A stretch of DNA of 64,000 nt, taken from contig JAVVEW010000005.1 of assembly GCA_032251045.1 (NCBI GenBank), positions 1 through 64,000 on the forward strand, given 5' to 3'. Below are positions 63,227 through 64,000 of this stretch, in pieces (position 1 is the stretch's first letter; every line of letters starts with the position of its first letter). A program made the position numbers and the translations under genes. Source of the DNA: JAVVEW01 sp032251045. GTDB taxonomy: Bacteria > Pseudomonadota > Gammaproteobacteria > Methylococcales > Methylomonadaceae. The notes under the pieces were generated by a model that searched no databases, was not told where the DNA came from, and saw only the letters and a program-made list of their open reading frames with translations.

Positions 63227-63488
63227 CTCGTTCGGGCAAGGTTTCGGTCATGGGTTGATTCATATCCCGATAAAACTGTTCAAGTTTTTGCTGCTCTTGC
63301 TCGATTTGCCTGATTTCCTCGGCTTCCAGTTCTTGTTTGATTTCCGCTTTGACACTGGCAACGGTGGATCGCGCTTTACCCAGCCAGTAACCGGCAATAC
63401 GCGCAGCTTTCGGCAATCGCTCGGGCCCTAGCACCAACAGACTGATCAAACCGACCAGCGCCAACTCCCAAAAACCGATATCGAACAT
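63210..63488 (-). CDS. tatB: Sec-independent translocase subunit TatB
   Basis: This 92-residue protein has a short N-terminal transmembrane helix (MFDIGFWELALVGLISLLVLGPERLP) and a charged amphipathic helix. GPERLP is diagnostic of TatB. It pairs with TatC in signal-peptide binding. It is encoded two bases after tatA and overlaps tatC. Confidence 0.95.
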   Translation of the reverse strand: MFDIGFWELALVGLISLLVLGPERLPKAARIAGYWLGKARSTVASVKAEIKQELEAEEIRQIEQEQQKLEQFYRDMNQPMTETLPERDDERR

Positions 63489-63490
63489 AA

Positions 63491-63718
63491 TTAGCGCTTC
63501 ACTTCATCTTGCTGATCGACAGCAGTCTTATGGAGTTGCTCGGCTTCTGGTTTATCCGGGAGTGACGCGCTGTTGTCAGCCTCTGAGTCTTTCATGGCGC
63601 TGCGGAAACTTTTAATCGCACCGCCTAAGTCTCCGCCTAAACTGCGGATACGTTTGGTGCCGAATAAAACCACGACAATGGCCAGGACAATCAATAACTG
63701 TGTAACACTGATACCCAT
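63491..63718 (-). CDS. tatA: Sec-independent translocase subunit TatA
   Basis: This 75-residue protein has an N-terminal transmembrane helix ([34 protein letters not shown]) and a charged C-terminal tail. [14 protein letters not shown] is the TatA hinge signature. TatA oligomers form the translocation pore. It follows hisE by 20 bases in the same direction. Confidence 0.95.
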   Translation of the reverse strand: MGISVTQLLIVLAIVVVLFGTKRIRSLGGDLGGAIKSFRSAMKDSEADNSASLPDKPEAEQLHKTAVDQQDEVKR

Positions 63719-63738
63719 GATGCACCTTTAACGTTATT

Positions 63739-64000
63739 TTAAGAATCTTTGCGGGCGGCTTTTTCCGCCAATCCCGATAAACCAAAGCGACGCTGTAATT
63801 CGGCCAGCACCGCATCAGGCCCTAAGTCTTGCGAGGCCAGTAACACTAGCGTATGAAACCATAAGTCAGCGGTTTCATAAACCAATTGCTCACGATCTTG
63901 GGCCTTACCGGCAATCACCACTTCGGTAGCCTCTTCGCCCACTTTTTTCAACATGCTGTCCAGGCCTTTGTGATACAGCTTGGCAACATAGGATGTTTCG
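63739..64000 (-). CDS. hisE: Phosphoribosyl-ATP pyrophosphatase (HisE), 5' end beyond the window
   Basis: The frame is open from the right edge and encodes [32 protein letters not shown] and continues to a stop at 63739. HisE hydrolyses phosphoribosyl-ATP in histidine synthesis. KVGEEATEV and [14 protein letters not shown] are the conserved metal-binding helices. The 5' end lies outside the window. A methionine at 63954 is internal, not the start. Confidence 0.92.
   Translation of the reverse strand, partial: ETSYVAKLYHKGLDSMLKKVGEEATEVVIAGKAQDREQLVYETADLWFHTLVLLASQDLGPDAVLAELQRRFGLSGLAEKAARKDS

Overview
The window looks like chromosome of a gammaproteobacterial methanotroph of the order Methylococcales. 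The main reasons are a hopanoid gene set (squalene synthase, squalene-hopene cyclase, hpnG, hpnH, hpnO, hpnB, hpnM), an Xps-ordered type II secretion system, a fli operon, a TatABC set next to hisE, and many REP-like hairpins. The taxonomic call is inferred from gene content, not from a marker gene. No rRNA, tRNA or CRISPR array was recognised. LAYOUT. 0-0.9 kb: a split YeeE/YedE sulfur-transport pair. 0.9-5.1 kb: sbcC without sbcD, plus a putative metalloprotease. 5.3-8.7 kb: fliLMNOPQ on the minus strand, stopping before fliR/flhB. 8.8-12.2 kb: mpl, an exported ankyrin protein, apaG and apaH. 12.2-20.1 kb: a substrate-binding/PAS/GGDEF sensor, dhaL, a PfkB kinase, and a minus-strand run of a TonB-like exported protein, a CHASE2 nucleotide cyclase and an outer-membrane barrel gene split by an in-frame TAG. 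20.3-32.2 kb: the hopanoid region. On the minus strand are squalene synthase, shc, hpnG, hpnO, dxs and a ketopantoate-reductase-like protein; divergently on the plus strand are hpnH, hpnB, hpnM and mlaA. 32.3-37.8 kb: tolC, a DUF2232-like membrane protein, a rhomboid protease, a GMC oxidoreductase broken by two compensating frameshifts, and alkA. 38.1-48.3 kb: an uninterrupted eleven-gene type II secretion operon in the order E-F-G-H-I-J-K-L-M-N(C)-D, followed by ogt. 49.1-58.5 kb: a HAD hydrolase, then a ten-gene minus-strand Ter operon with three TerD paralogues, TerA, TerB, a TerC-like protein and a module (phosphoribosyltransferase-TRSP, HAD, StiP, CitE-like) of the kind proposed to make or process a nucleoside-like metabolite. 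58.5-62.5 kb: a decayed region with the 3' end of a tnpB-type element, pgpA, an RTX fragment joined at an inverted repeat to a truncated TPR-glycosyltransferase, and a degraded AAA ATPase. 62.5-64 kb: tatC, tatB, tatA and the 3' part of hisE. HOW THE GENES FIT TOGETHER. Dxs feeds isoprenoid precursors to squalene synthase and Shc. HpnH, HpnG and HpnO then build and modify the side chain, and HpnM/MlaA probably move lipids between membranes. The Tat and type II systems could serve one export route. The most unusual items are the Ter operon with its metabolite module, the TAG-split barrel gene, the GMC gene with paired frameshifts, the orphan TnpB tail in front of the TerC-like gene, and the RTX/glycosyltransferase junction.
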